Positions 32,574 to 41,180 of a DNA stretch of 45,534 nucleotides are shown piece by piece. A program made the position numbers and the translations under genes. Source of the DNA: Halothiobacillus sp. (GTDB lineage: Bacteria; Pseudomonadota; Gammaproteobacteria; Halothiobacillales; Halothiobacillaceae); NCBI RefSeq assembly GCF_028710545.1, contig NZ_JAQTTX010000005.1:1-45534 (forward strand), read 5' to 3'. Below the pieces are notes generated by a model. It was not told the origin of the DNA. It made no database searches and saw only the letters and a list, made by a program, of their open reading frames with translations. Numbering within the stretch: position 1 is the first letter of the stretch; each line of letters starts with the position of its first letter.

Positions 32574-32940
32574 TAACTACAAAGACCATGCCGCCAACGA
32601 ACGGACTTACCTCGCATGGATCCGTACGGCTGTTTCACTGATGGCCTTCGGTTTTGTGATTGAAAAATTCAATCTGTTCCTGCACTACATGAGCACCGTC
32701 ACAAAACTTAACGCTGCAAGCCTGCCCGGCGTTCATGCTGAAAATGCAGGCATGTTGCTGATTGTGGTCGGCTTGTTGATCACCGGCATATCAACCTGGA
32801 ATTTCCTGAGAAACCGATACCTGATAGACAGTGCGAATCATCTGTTCTATCGAGGCACATGGAGCGCCGTTTCACTCGGCATTATCGTCGCATTGATGGG
32901 GTTGTTTCTCGTTTACTACCTCATTCGTGAGTCCCTATGA
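32566..32940 (+). CDS. DUF202 (YidH-type) inner-membrane protein
   Basis: The 124-residue protein has the family start DHAANERTYLAWIRTAVSLM, with the conserved Asn-Glu-Arg-Thr-x-Leu-Ala-Trp-x-Arg-Thr motif, and three membrane helices (about residues 20-38, 60-80 and 97-118). The function of DUF202 proteins is not established. I chose ATG 32566, which gives the usual short N-terminus and overlaps the uspA stop by 8 bp; 32557 is an alternative. The next ORF begins in the stop codon as ATGA, so all three are translationally linked. Confidence 0.88.
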   Translation: MIDNYKDHAANERTYLAWIRTAVSLMAFGFVIEKFNLFLHYMSTVTKLNAASLPGVHAENAGMLLIVVGLLITGISTWNFLRNRYLIDSANHLFYRGTWSAVSLGIIVALMGLFLVYYLIRESL

Positions 32941-33245
32941 ACCCGGAGCATCCCATCCGCCCCGACAGCCCTTTGCCACCGGGTGCCACACGGATCGCAG
33001 ATGGTGTCAATTTCAATAAATTTCCTGCCCGAATCACCAGCCGGTTCCCCATTTTGCCATCTCAGCCAGCGACTCGCAGAATGTGCCTCCAAGAGCGAAA
33101 CAGGACACTAAACGCCGCCCAGCTTATCGGTGAAATCGGTATCGCCGTTGCCACAGGACTGACGGCACACGACCTGGCTGCATTCTGCGACCAGCACCCC
33201 ATGGCCAGCGAGGGCATCTCCAAGGCCGCCCGCACTTTGTTTTAA
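32937..33245 (+). pseudogene. Chimeric remnant: GlgX-like N-end, element fragment, disulfide-reductase C-end
   Basis: A 102-codon frame is made of three unrelated parts. The first about 30 residues (SPLPPGATRIADGVNF) resemble the start of glycogen debranching enzyme GlgX or an isoamylase. Bases 33062-33107 repeat the right end of the 263-bp element at 8520 (45 of 49 bases the same including the flank). The last 40 or so residues (AAQLIGEIGIAVATGLTAHD and the following HPMASEG) match the C-terminal dimer domain of MerA/E3-type disulfide reductases. It overlaps the DUF202 stop (ATGA) and may be translated, but cannot be a working enzyme. The GlgX link is the least certain part. Confidence 0.65.
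33062..33107 (+). repeat. End fragment of the 263-bp element
   Basis: This segment aligns without gaps to 8737-8782, the right end of the element near arsP, and ends at the same base. The next bases are CTAA, a plausible target site of the same pattern as CTAG. The left part and left inverted repeat of the element are missing, so this is a truncated copy left by deletion. Confidence 0.85.
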
Positions 33246-33263
33246 CCCACGGAGCATCACATC

Positions 33264-33605
33264 ATGTCAATGACAAACAAATTAGATGAAATCAAAAACT
33301 TAACTTCGGATTTACTCAAGCAGTATCCAAGTGAGACCAACGCCTTCATGAACTTCATGAACAAAGCGGAAGGCGGCCCGATACTGGACATGCGTATCAA
33401 GGAGTTGATCAATGTGGCCCTGGCCGTGGCCGCTCAATGCGAATGGTGCATCGCCCTGCATGTCAAACACGCGCTCGATGCCGGCGCCACCCGCGATGAG
33501 GTCATGAGCGCGGGTTTCATGGCTGTAGTCATGCACGGTGGCCCCGCATTGATGTATCTCATCCCGCTGAGAAAAGCACTGGATGAGTTTGAAACGGGAA
33601 AATAA
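33264..33605 (+). CDS. Carboxymuconolactone decarboxylase / AhpD-like protein
   Basis: The 113-residue protein has the AhpD-fold core: ELINVALAVAAQCEWCIALH with CEWC, followed by HVKHALDAGATRDEVMSAGFMAVVMHGGPA. The CxxC with a nearby histidine is the pattern of AhpD-like thiol peroxidase partners, whereas true carboxymuconolactone decarboxylases usually lack it. A peroxide or redox role is therefore likelier than aromatic catabolism. GGAG lies ten bases before the ATG. It follows the chimeric remnant by 18 bp. Confidence 0.85.
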   Translation: MSMTNKLDEIKNLTSDLLKQYPSETNAFMNFMNKAEGGPILDMRIKELINVALAVAAQCEWCIALHVKHALDAGATRDEVMSAGFMAVVMHGGPALMYLIPLRKALDEFETGK

Positions 33606-33660
33606 ACCGGAGATCCGGCATCTCATGTAACCGCCTGAATACAGAACACCAGAGGTAACT

Positions 33661-34215
33661 ATGTCAAACATAGAAACACAATTACTTGATGCTCAAGTAC
33701 ATGGATTTGGCCGTTTTACGCTGATCATCGGGCTCGTGTTGATCGTGCTGGGGGCGGTTGGTGTTATGGCACCGGTGATCTTCTCATTTATCACTGCGAC
33801 ACTGTTCGCCTGGCTGCTGATCGTAAGCGGTCTCGTCTGGGCATGGCATGGCTACCAGCATGGCCGAAGCCTGATGGACTGGCTCAAGGCGATACTGCTT
33901 CTGACTGTCGGTGTACTCATTCTTTTTCAGCCCGTTATCGGTATTGCATCGATTGCGTTGCTGTTTAGCGCCTATTTCCTGCTGGATGCGTTTGTCAGTT
34001 TCTTTTTGTCCAGCAAAACGGCGCAGATGGGTATTCGGATCTGGATGATATTCAATGGCCTGATCGACATCGCGCTGGCTGTTGTGTTTTTACTGAACTG
34101 GCCCGATGCTGCGCTCTGGATGGTTGGTCTGTTCGTCGGGATCAGCCTGATATTTGATGGCTGGGCGCTGACCATGATCGGCTGGTCAATACGCCGTCAA
34201 TCCAAACTCATGTGA
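33661..34215 (+). CDS. HdeD/DUF308-family membrane protein
   Basis: The 184-residue protein has six closely spaced membrane helices (for example LIIGLVLIVLGAVGVMAPVI and AILLLTVGVLILFQPVIGIA), with the repeated two-helix layout of the HdeD acid-resistance family. In E. coli HdeD aids acid tolerance at high cell density; here it would fit acid made by acetate production or sulfur oxidation (inference). AGAGGT precedes the ATG. The next gene, gpmA, starts 10 bp after its stop. Confidence 0.85.
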   Translation: MSNIETQLLDAQVHGFGRFTLIIGLVLIVLGAVGVMAPVIFSFITATLFAWLLIVSGLVWAWHGYQHGRSLMDWLKAILLLTVGVLILFQPVIGIASIALLFSAYFLLDAFVSFFLSSKTAQMGIRIWMIFNGLIDIALAVVFLLNWPDAALWMVGLFVGISLIFDGWALTMIGWSIRRQSKLM

Positions 34216-34225
34216 GGATCCCGGC

Positions 34226-34963
34226 ATGTCTCAACTTGTTTTACTACGCCATGGCGAATCGGCCTGGAACAAACAGAACCGGTTTACCGGCTGGGTGGAT
34301 GTTTCGCTCAGCGAGCACGGCATGGCCGAAGCCGCTACAGCCGGAAAATTGCTTCGTGACAGACAATTCGACGTGGTGTTCACCTCCGCTTTATTGCGCG
34401 CGCAGGACACAGCGTATGAAGTACTCAAGCACAATCGTCATTGCACACACTACATTCGCATCCACGAGATAGGCAGCCCGCGCTACCGGCTTTACAGCAA
34501 ATTGTCGGAAGATAAAGGCGAGCTTGTGGTGCATGTTTCCGAAGCACTGAACGAACGCTACTACGGCGATCTGCAAGGACTGAACAAAGACGATGCCCGA
34601 ACCCGCTTCGGCGCCGATCAGGTTCAGCAATGGCGACGGGGTTACGAAGTACAGCCCCCCGGAGGTGAAAGCCTTGCCATGGCTTCGGCGCGGGTCATGG
34701 ATTATTACCACAGAGTCATCAAACCGCACCTGCAGGCGGGAGAAAATGTACTGATTCCGGCGCACGGTAATTCGCTGCGCGCGCTGATCATGCACCTTGA
34801 AAACATGACACCGGCGCAAATTCTCAACTACGAACTCAAGACGGGAACACCCCACATCTATGAATTCGACCCGCAACTGAACCTCACCGATAAGATCATT
34901 CTGGACCCATCGACAACAGACACCACAAAGACAACCCCGGAGGCTTCTTCCCATGGAGCGTGA
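34226..34963 (+). CDS. gpmA: 2,3-bisphosphoglycerate-dependent phosphoglycerate mutase
   Basis: This enzyme interconverts 3- and 2-phosphoglycerate through a phosphohistidine. The 245-residue protein begins LVLLRHGESAWNKQNRFTGW, the phosphohistidine signature. It has the second site LNERYYGDLQGLNK and ends its core with VLIPAHGNSLRALIMHLE. A threonine-rich tail of about 15 residues follows. Length and motifs are complete. GAGGAT lies before the ATG, and the 3' end overlaps pdhA by 11 bp, so the glycolytic step and pyruvate dehydrogenase share a transcript. Confidence 0.94.
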   Translation: MSQLVLLRHGESAWNKQNRFTGWVDVSLSEHGMAEAATAGKLLRDRQFDVVFTSALLRAQDTAYEVLKHNRHCTHYIRIHEIGSPRYRLYSKLSEDKGELVVHVSEALNERYYGDLQGLNKDDARTRFGADQVQQWRRGYEVQPPGGESLAMASARVMDYYHRVIKPHLQAGENVLIPAHGNSLRALIMHLENMTPAQILNYELKTGTPHIYEFDPQLNLTDKIILDPSTTDTTKTTPEASSHGA

Positions 34964-36005
34964 ACTGCACATCCGATTTCTGCGCGACATGTTACGCGCG
35001 CGCCGCATGGAAGAACGCATCGCACAGGAATACACGCGTGGCAATATCGGCGGCTTTTTGCATCTCTACCCCGGTGAGGAAGCCGTGGCGATCGGCGTGC
35101 TGGCCGCCGCCGAGCCGGGCGACTACATCGTCAGCACCTATCGCGAGCACGTCCACGCTCTGGCCCGGGGCATGCCCATGCGCAGCATCATGGCGGAGCT
35201 GTTCGGCAAGCGCGACGGCTGCTCGCGCGGGCTTGGCGGTTCCATGCACCTGTTCGACGCCGAACGGCGCTTTCTCGGCGGTTATGCCATCGTCGGCGAA
35301 ACCTACCCTGTTGCCATCGGCGCGGCCTACGCGGTGATGCTGCGCGGCCTGCCCGAAGCGGTGATCTGCTTTTTCGGTGACGGCGCAGTCAATCAGGGCA
35401 CCTTCCACGAGTCGCTCAACATGGCTGCGCTGTGGAAGCTGCCGGTGCTGTTCGTATGCGAAAACAACCACTACCAGATCGGCACGGAAATCCACCGTCA
35501 CTCGGCAGTCACCGAGGTCTACAAGCGCGCCAGCGCCTATAACATCCCGGCGGCAAGAATCGACGGTATGAATGTAGAAACAGTCAACCGTCACACCCGG
35601 GATGCGCTCGCGCGGGTGCGCGCCGGTCAAGGCCCGCAGTTACTCGAATGTGAAACCTACCGCTACCGCGGCCACTCGATGGCTGACCCGGGCAGTTACC
35701 GTCCGGCGGTTGAAGTCGCCGCATATGAAGCAGACGACCCGATTGCCGCCGAGATGCGTGATCTTTCCCTGCATTATCCCGATGCCGACACCCTGCACGC
35801 ACTCGGCCTGGACAGCAGCGAATCGCTCGGTCGACGCTATGTGGAAAACGGCCATCTCGACACCGCCGGGCTGGAGGCGCTCGAAGCCGACATCCGCGCC
35901 GAGATCGAGGATGCCGTGGCCTTCGCCTTGGCTTCGCCGGAACCCACGCTGGACGACGCGTGGGGTGCGCTGCGCCCCGGCCTGATTCACGAAACGCTGA
36001 TCTAA
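34953..36005 (+). CDS. pdhA: Pyruvate dehydrogenase E1 component, alpha subunit
   Basis: This thiamine diphosphate-dependent subunit decarboxylates pyruvate (or a related 2-oxo acid) and passes acetyl to lipoyl-E2. The 350-residue protein shows the TPP motif GDGAVNQGTFHESLNMAALW followed by the CENN of the cofactor site, and the loop YRYRGHSMADPG. Length and the separate beta gene mark the heterotetramer E1 type (as in Bacillus and mitochondria), rather than the single-chain E1 of enterics. The loop GGYAIVGETYPVAIG is close to the usual one. It overlaps gpmA; GGAGG precedes its start. Acetoin or branched-chain dehydrogenases are alternatives, but neighbours favour pyruvate. Confidence 0.88.
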   Translation: MERELHIRFLRDMLRARRMEERIAQEYTRGNIGGFLHLYPGEEAVAIGVLAAAEPGDYIVSTYREHVHALARGMPMRSIMAELFGKRDGCSRGLGGSMHLFDAERRFLGGYAIVGETYPVAIGAAYAVMLRGLPEAVICFFGDGAVNQGTFHESLNMAALWKLPVLFVCENNHYQIGTEIHRHSAVTEVYKRASAYNIPAARIDGMNVETVNRHTRDALARVRAGQGPQLLECETYRYRGHSMADPGSYRPAVEVAAYEADDPIAAEMRDLSLHYPDADTLHALGLDSSESLGRRYVENGHLDTAGLEALEADIRAEIEDAVAFALASPEPTLDDAWGALRPGLIHETLI

Positions 36006-36016
36006 AGGAGCCACGC

Positions 36017-37000
36017 ATGCAAACCCTAAGCTATTGGCAGGCGCTCAACCGCGCACTGGAGGCCGAAATGGCTGCCGACGATGCCGTCATCGTGCTGGGC
36101 GAGGATGTCGGCCTGTATGGCGGCACCTACCGGGTTACCGAAGGGCTGTACGCGAAATACGGCGAACGCCGCGTGCTGGATACTCCCATATCCGAAGGCA
36201 GCTTTACCGGCCTTGGCGTCGGCGCGGCGATGGCCGGCCTGCGCCCGGTGGTCGAGATCATGACCATCAACTTCGCCCTGCTCGCGCTGGACGCATTGAT
36301 CAACATGGCAGCCAAGATCCCGTTCATGTCCGGCGGGCAGTTTTCCATGCCGCTGACCGTGCGCATGCCCGGCGGTGTGGCGCACCAGCTCGCCGCGCAA
36401 CACTCGCAGCGCCTGGAACACACCTTGATGAATGTCGCCGGGCTGCGCATCGTCGTCCCGGCCACGCCGCAGGACGCCTACTGGCAACTGCGTCAGGCAA
36501 TCCGGGCCGATGATTGCGTCATCGTGCTCGAACATGAACTGCTCAACTTCGATAAGGGGCCGGTGGATGAAACCGCCAAGGCACCGCCGCCGCACCGCGC
36601 CACCGTACGCCGCGCGGGCCGTGATCTGACTATCGTCAGTTATTCACGCATGGCCAATCAGGCGCTGGTGGCAGCCGAACAGCTCGCTACAGAAGGCATC
36701 GAGGCCGAGGTCATTGACCTGCGCTCACTCAACCCCATCGACTGGGACACCTGCGCCGCCTCGGTGCGCAAGACCGGCCACTTGCTGATCGCCGAGGAAG
36801 ACAGCCGTTTCGCCGGAGCGGGCGCGGAAATATCAGCCGGTCTCACCGAGCGCTGTTTTCATAGCCTGCACGCCGCGCCCATGCGGGTGGCCGCACTTGA
36901 CCTGCCAAACCCGTACAACAAGCGGCTGGAACAAACCTGCATTCCACAACCCCCCGACATCGTCGCCGCCGCCCGCGCACTGCTGCGCGACGGCCAGTAA
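36017..37000 (+). CDS. pdhB: Pyruvate dehydrogenase E1 component, beta subunit
   Basis: The 327-residue beta subunit completes the E1 heterotetramer. It has VLGEDVGLYGGTYRVTEGL, DTPISEGSFTGLGVGAAMAG and the C-terminal transketolase domain with DLTIVSYSRMANQALVAAEQ, EVIDLRSLNPIDWDTCAASV and LIAEEDS. The length is standard. AAAGGAG lies seven bases before the ATG at 36017, 11 bp after the pdhA stop. It is followed 12 bp later by the split E2 gene. Confidence 0.92.
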   Translation: MQTLSYWQALNRALEAEMAADDAVIVLGEDVGLYGGTYRVTEGLYAKYGERRVLDTPISEGSFTGLGVGAAMAGLRPVVEIMTINFALLALDALINMAAKIPFMSGGQFSMPLTVRMPGGVAHQLAAQHSQRLEHTLMNVAGLRIVVPATPQDAYWQLRQAIRADDCVIVLEHELLNFDKGPVDETAKAPPPHRATVRRAGRDLTIVSYSRMANQALVAAEQLATEGIEAEVIDLRSLNPIDWDTCAASVRKTGHLLIAEEDSRFAGAGAEISAGLTERCFHSLHAAPMRVAALDLPNPYNKRLEQTCIPQPPDIVAAARALLRDGQ

Positions 37001-37012
37001 GGAGATCACCGC

Positions 37013-37693
37013 GTGAACAAGACACCCGTCACCATGCCCTTGTTATCCGACACCATGCAGGCCGGCCGACTCGCGCGCTGGCTCAAGCAACCCGGCGATG
37101 CCATCAAGACCGGTGACGTGCTGGCCGAAGTCGAATCCGACAAGGCGATCATGGATGTGGAGGCCTTTACCGACGGCTACCTCGTCGGCCCACTGGCAAA
37201 AGCGGACACCGACATCCCGGTCAAAACCACCATTGCCTGGATCAGCGACACGCCACCGAACACGAGCGCCGCCGAATCACTGGACGCCACCCCCGCTATT
37301 GCCTCCACTTCAGAATCCGCACAAACGCCTGCGTCAACAAAACCCGAACCCACGCAAGCAGCCAAAGCGTCTGCACCTGCCGCGACCGCCAGGCCGGACG
37401 AATCCGCGCCCAAGGCTGTATCACGAGCCTCTGAAGCAGATTCCGCCACGAGCCAAGCCGCCACACCAAGCCCGGTGGTTGCAGCCACTCTGGCCGGGCG
37501 CGAAGGCGACAGCGGCATTTCACCCTTCGCTCGTGGCCTGGCAGCCGAACTCGGTGTCGATCTTGACCTGCTCGCCACCCGCGAAGGATCGGTCAACGCC
37601 GCAAAGGTGCTGGCTGCCGCGCTCGGATCACAAACGCCACATCTCGAATTCGGCCCGGCGCACCGCATCGCATCGAACGCCCCAGCCCCATGA
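37013..37693 (+). CDS. E2 acyltransferase N-part: lipoyl and subunit-binding domains
   Basis: The 226-residue product is the front half of a dihydrolipoamide acetyltransferase. It has a lipoyl domain (residues 5-80) with the lipoylated lysine Lys44 in VESDKAIMDVEA, an alanine/proline/serine-rich flexible linker, and a peripheral subunit-binding domain near residues 169-203 (ISPFARGLAAELGVDLDLLA). It ends in IASNAPAP where a normal E2 would run on into the catalytic domain. The start is GTG 37013 with AAGGAG nine bases upstream. Its TGA overlaps the ATG of the catalytic half. Either the E2 is a natural two-chain form or a one-base change split it. Confidence 0.82.
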   Translation: MNKTPVTMPLLSDTMQAGRLARWLKQPGDAIKTGDVLAEVESDKAIMDVEAFTDGYLVGPLAKADTDIPVKTTIAWISDTPPNTSAAESLDATPAIASTSESAQTPASTKPEPTQAAKASAPAATARPDESAPKAVSRASEADSATSQAATPSPVVAATLAGREGDSGISPFARGLAAELGVDLDLLATREGSVNAAKVLAAALGSQTPHLEFGPAHRIASNAPAP

Positions 37694-38286
37694 AAGCGGC
37701 CATGGCCGAAAACATGGCGCACAGCGTGAACACGCCCACTTTCCACGTCACCATCGCGGCCGATCTCAAACCTTTGCATGATGCCGCGCATGCCAAACAC
37801 CAATCGCTCAGTCTGCTACTGGTGCGCGCCTGCGCCCTTGGCATCCACGAACACCCGGACTTCAACGCCTGCTGGACACCGGCCGGGCTGGCGCGACGCG
37901 AACGCATCGACATCGCCATTGCCGTTGACACACCCGGTGGCCTGATCACGCCGGTATTGCGCGATACCCTGCGCCCACTGGATGAGTTGGCCGAGGACTG
38001 GCGCGAACTCAAGGACAAGCTGGAACATCGGCGTCTCAAACCTGCCGACTACAGCGGCGCGACCTTTTATCTTTCCAACCTCGGCCCGTTCGCCGGTGTT
38101 GAACAGTTCGACGCCATCGTGCCATCTGGCGCCGCGGCCATCCTCGCCGTCGCCGCACCATCGCCCGACGGCCTCACCCGGTTGACGCTCAGTTGTGACC
38201 ATCGTGTCGTCGCCGGCGCCGACGCCGCACGCTTTCTCGCAACGCTGAGCAAGCACCTGGGCGCGGTTGACGCCCTGCAACAGTGA
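37690..38286 (+). CDS. E2 acyltransferase catalytic domain as a separate ORF
   Basis: The 198-residue product is the trimer-forming catalytic domain of E2. It starts MKAAMAENMAHSVNTPTFHV, which is where the domain begins in normal E2, and ends with SCDHRVVAGADAARFLATL. The catalytic histidine is at 38200-38202 (residue 171), but the usual HRVVDG motif has Ala (38212-38214) in place of Asp. The ATG overlaps the stop of the lipoyl half as ATGA, so coupled translation could give equal amounts. Without a covalent link, the lipoyl arm must dock by the subunit-binding domain or not at all. Whether the pair is active cannot be told from sequence. Confidence 0.8.
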   Translation: MKAAMAENMAHSVNTPTFHVTIAADLKPLHDAAHAKHQSLSLLLVRACALGIHEHPDFNACWTPAGLARRERIDIAIAVDTPGGLITPVLRDTLRPLDELAEDWRELKDKLEHRRLKPADYSGATFYLSNLGPFAGVEQFDAIVPSGAAAILAVAAPSPDGLTRLTLSCDHRVVAGADAARFLATLSKHLGAVDALQQ

Positions 38287-38547
38287 GTGCGCGATGCAAA
38301 ACGCAACCGCTGACTCCGGGGCGTTGTCGTGAAACGCATTGCCAGCAACGGACTCGGCCGCATCAGCTCGGGCACAGTGATGGCCACCTGCTTACCTATC
38401 CGCACCGTCGCTCGGGGAATGGACGATTACCTGACGGAGAAAAAACCTTTATGGCAACGCCCGATGCAACCCGATTCCGATCAGCGCCAGCGGCATACAC
38501 CGAACTGTGCTGATTTCCGGTAACAAAAACCAGGCCGAGGTTCGCTT

Positions 38548-40026
38548 ATGACACCTCAAGATTCCGTTGTGCACACCGCGCCAGCGCAGGTGAACCCCGA
38601 TCATCAGCAACTCATCGACCTGCTGGACGAAGCGCCGTTGCGCCTGCCGCACTATCTGACCTGGGCACTCTCCTCGGGCGGCACCTTGCTCGATGGCCTG
38701 TCGGTATTCATGCTCGGCATCGCCATCCCGCTGCTGGCGCATGACATGGCATTCACCACTACGCAGATCGGGCTGCTTGCTGCGGCGCTGGTGGCCGGGG
38801 CGATCATCGGGGCCTCCTGGGGCGGTCGTCTGGCCGATCGCATCGGCCGCAAATCGGTATTTCTGATCGACATGGGCCTGCTCGCGCTGTTCGCCGCGCT
38901 GGGCGCGTTGTCCTGGGATCCCCGGCTATTGATCGCCTCGCAGTTTCTGGTCGGTGTAGGGATCGGTATGGATTTCCCCGTCAGCAGCAGCTATGTCGCC
39001 GAATGTATGCCGCAACGCAAACGCGGCCGGATGATGGTCGCCACCATCGCCAGTCAATCCGTCGGCATGCTGCTCGCCGCCTTTATCGCCATGGGCTTGC
39101 TGCACCTCAACGGTAAACCCGATACCTGGCGGCTGTTTCTGGCCAGCGAAGCCGTGCTCGCCGCCCTCTTCCTCATCGCCCGCCTCTATTTGCCCGAAAG
39201 CCCGCGTTGGCTCATGAGTCAGGGGCGCAACCGCGAGGCGGTTCATGCGCTCGAACGACTGGTGCCGGAAGATCGACAAATGCTCGAAACGCTGGCGACC
39301 CGGCTCGGCAGCACAGTCCACCACATCACCAAAATCCCCGAACAAGCCCACCGGATGGGGCTGGCTGTCTTGTTCCATCCCGCCTATCGCCGCCGCACCT
39401 TGCTCAGCACCCTGCCGTGGTTCCTGATGGATATCGCCACCTACGGCGTCGGCCTGTTCACGGCTGTTTTGCTCGGTGCCCTGCACTTCGGCTGCCAGAG
39501 CCAAAACCTGACCGCGCATGCCGAAGCCCTCACGAGCGGTAGCGGCATGATCGACACCAGTCTGTTACTGGGATTTATGCTTGGGTTATGGGCCGTTGCA
39601 CGTTTTGGCCGCATCCGGATGCAACTGATCGGCTTCGCTGGCATGACCGTCGGTATGCTGCTGCTCATGACGAGCACACTGCTCCTCGGCGGCGCGGGTC
39701 AACATTTACTGCTGGTCTTCGCCGGGTTCATCGCCTTCAACCTGTTCATGAACATGGGGCCCAACAGCACCACCTACATCCTACCGGCGGAGCTGTTCCC
39801 GACTCAGGTACGCGCCACCGCAGCCGGTTTCGCTGCCGCCACCGCCAAGGTCGGGGCAACCCTCGGTGTGTTCCTTCTGCCGCTGATCAAGTCTGCGGCC
39901 GGTGTGCCTGTTGTGTTGTTGCTGATGGCCTTCGTCAGCCTGCTGGGGATGCTGTTCACCTGGCTGTTCCGCGTGGAAGGCCACGGCCGCACGCTCGAAG
40001 AACATCATCGTGAAGATCTGCCATGA
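38548..40026 (+). CDS. MFS transporter, sugar-porter type
   Basis: The 492-residue protein has 12 membrane helices with the major facilitator landmarks: GRLADRIGRKSVFLID in the TM2-3 loop, PESPRWLMSQGRNREA before the middle loop, and LPAELFPTQVRATAAGFAAA in the second half. PESPRW and the second motif are typical of the sugar-porter family, which also carries aromatic acids and other small anions. A cytoplasmic N-terminal extension of about 35 residues precedes TM1. GAGG lies seven bases before the ATG. The stop overlaps ackA (ATGA), so it may import a substrate for, or export a product of, the acetate pathway. The 261-bp gap before it (38287-38547) has no gene I can support. Confidence 0.82.
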   Translation: MTPQDSVVHTAPAQVNPDHQQLIDLLDEAPLRLPHYLTWALSSGGTLLDGLSVFMLGIAIPLLAHDMAFTTTQIGLLAAALVAGAIIGASWGGRLADRIGRKSVFLIDMGLLALFAALGALSWDPRLLIASQFLVGVGIGMDFPVSSSYVAECMPQRKRGRMMVATIASQSVGMLLAAFIAMGLLHLNGKPDTWRLFLASEAVLAALFLIARLYLPESPRWLMSQGRNREAVHALERLVPEDRQMLETLATRLGSTVHHITKIPEQAHRMGLAVLFHPAYRRRTLLSTLPWFLMDIATYGVGLFTAVLLGALHFGCQSQNLTAHAEALTSGSGMIDTSLLLGFMLGLWAVARFGRIRMQLIGFAGMTVGMLLLMTSTLLLGGAGQHLLLVFAGFIAFNLFMNMGPNSTTYILPAELFPTQVRATAAGFAAATAKVGATLGVFLLPLIKSAAGVPVVLLLMAFVSLLGMLFTWLFRVEGHGRTLEEHHREDLP

Positions 40027-41180
40027 ACACCGTCGCCGAACTGCATTGCCTGTGCGTCAACGCGGGGTCGTCCTCACTCAAGCTGGCGCTTTATGCTGTC
40101 GCTCCCAATGGTGCCGAACGGCGCTTGTGCGAAGGCTCCGCCCTTGAAATTGGCTTACCCGAATCCGCCATCGAGGTCGGCGGGCAGATCGAGCATCGCC
40201 CGCTGGCGGATCACCGCGCCGCCTTGGAAGCATTGCTCGATGCGTTGGCCCCGCCCCGGGTAGACGCGATCGGCCATCGCGTGGTGCATGGTGGCGATCA
40301 CACCCGCCCGGAACGTGTTACGCCGCAACTGCTGACGCGGCTGGAAGCGCTCACGCCACTCGCCCCGTTGCACAACCCGTCGGCGCTGGCCGGCATACGC
40401 GCGGTCGCCGCGCACCTGCCCGACACGCCGCAGGTGGCCTGCTTCGATACCGCCTTCCACGCCACCCTGCCCGAGGTCGCGCGCACCCTGCCACTGGCGC
40501 GCTGCTACCGCGAACTTGGTCTGCGCCGCTATGGTTTCCATGGTTTGTCCTACGAATACATTACCCGCAAGCTCGGCGTGCAGGCCAAAGGCCGGGTGGT
40601 GGTGGCGCACCTGGGCAACGGTGCCAGTCTAGCCGCCCTGCGCGACGGGCGTTCCGTCGACACCACCATGGGTCTGACGCCCACGGGCGGCGTGATGATG
40701 GGCACGCGCAGCGGCGACCTCGACCCCGGCGTACTGCTGTATCTCATGCGCGAGGCAAAGCTGGACGCCGCCGCGCTGGAACGTGCCGTAAACCACGAAG
40801 CCGGTCTGCTCGGTGTCTCCGACAAAAGTTCGGACATGGCCGAACTGCTCGCCAGCGACACACACGAAGCGCGCCTGGCCATCGCCCTGTTCGCCTATGA
40901 AGTGCGCAAGGCCATCGGTGCACTGGCCGCCGCGCTCGGCGGGATGGACCGGATGGTATTTACCGGCGGCATCGGCGAGCACGCCGCACCAGTACGCTGG
41001 GCCATCTGCCGCGGCCTGGAACACCTCGGCATCGAACTCGACGCCGCCGCCAACACGGCAGGTGCCGCGCTGATCTCGACGCCGCAATCAGGCTGCCCGG
41101 TGCACGTCATGGCCACCGACGAAGACGCCATGATCGCCCGTCACGTCTACGAACTGCTGGAGACCGCAGATGCAAAATAG
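40023..41180 (+). CDS. ackA: Acetate kinase
   Basis: This enzyme interconverts acetyl phosphate plus ADP and acetate plus ATP. The 385-residue protein has all family blocks: CVNAGSSSLKLALYAV, GHRVVHGGDH, CFDTAFHATLPE, YGFHGLSYEY, and LGNGASLAALRDGRSVDTTM followed by GGVMMGTRSGDLDPG. The ATG overlaps the MFS stop by 4 bp and the 3' end overlaps the acyltransferase gene by 11 bp, so the set is a tight operon. With PDH and a phosphotransacylase next to it, the genes give a complete pyruvate-to-acetate route with ATP gain. Confidence 0.95.
   Translation: MNTVAELHCLCVNAGSSSLKLALYAVAPNGAERRLCEGSALEIGLPESAIEVGGQIEHRPLADHRAALEALLDALAPPRVDAIGHRVVHGGDHTRPERVTPQLLTRLEALTPLAPLHNPSALAGIRAVAAHLPDTPQVACFDTAFHATLPEVARTLPLARCYRELGLRRYGFHGLSYEYITRKLGVQAKGRVVVAHLGNGASLAALRDGRSVDTTMGLTPTGGVMMGTRSGDLDPGVLLYLMREAKLDAAALERAVNHEAGLLGVSDKSSDMAELLASDTHEARLAIALFAYEVRKAIGALAAALGGMDRMVFTGGIGEHAAPVRWAICRGLEHLGIELDAAANTAGAALISTPQSGCPVHVMATDEDAMIARHVYELLETADAK

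Noticed and set aside
38329..38523. 64-codon ORF between E2 and the MFS gene, GTG or internal starts
   Set aside because: No ribosome binding site or family; cannot be supported as a gene, though a remnant is possible.
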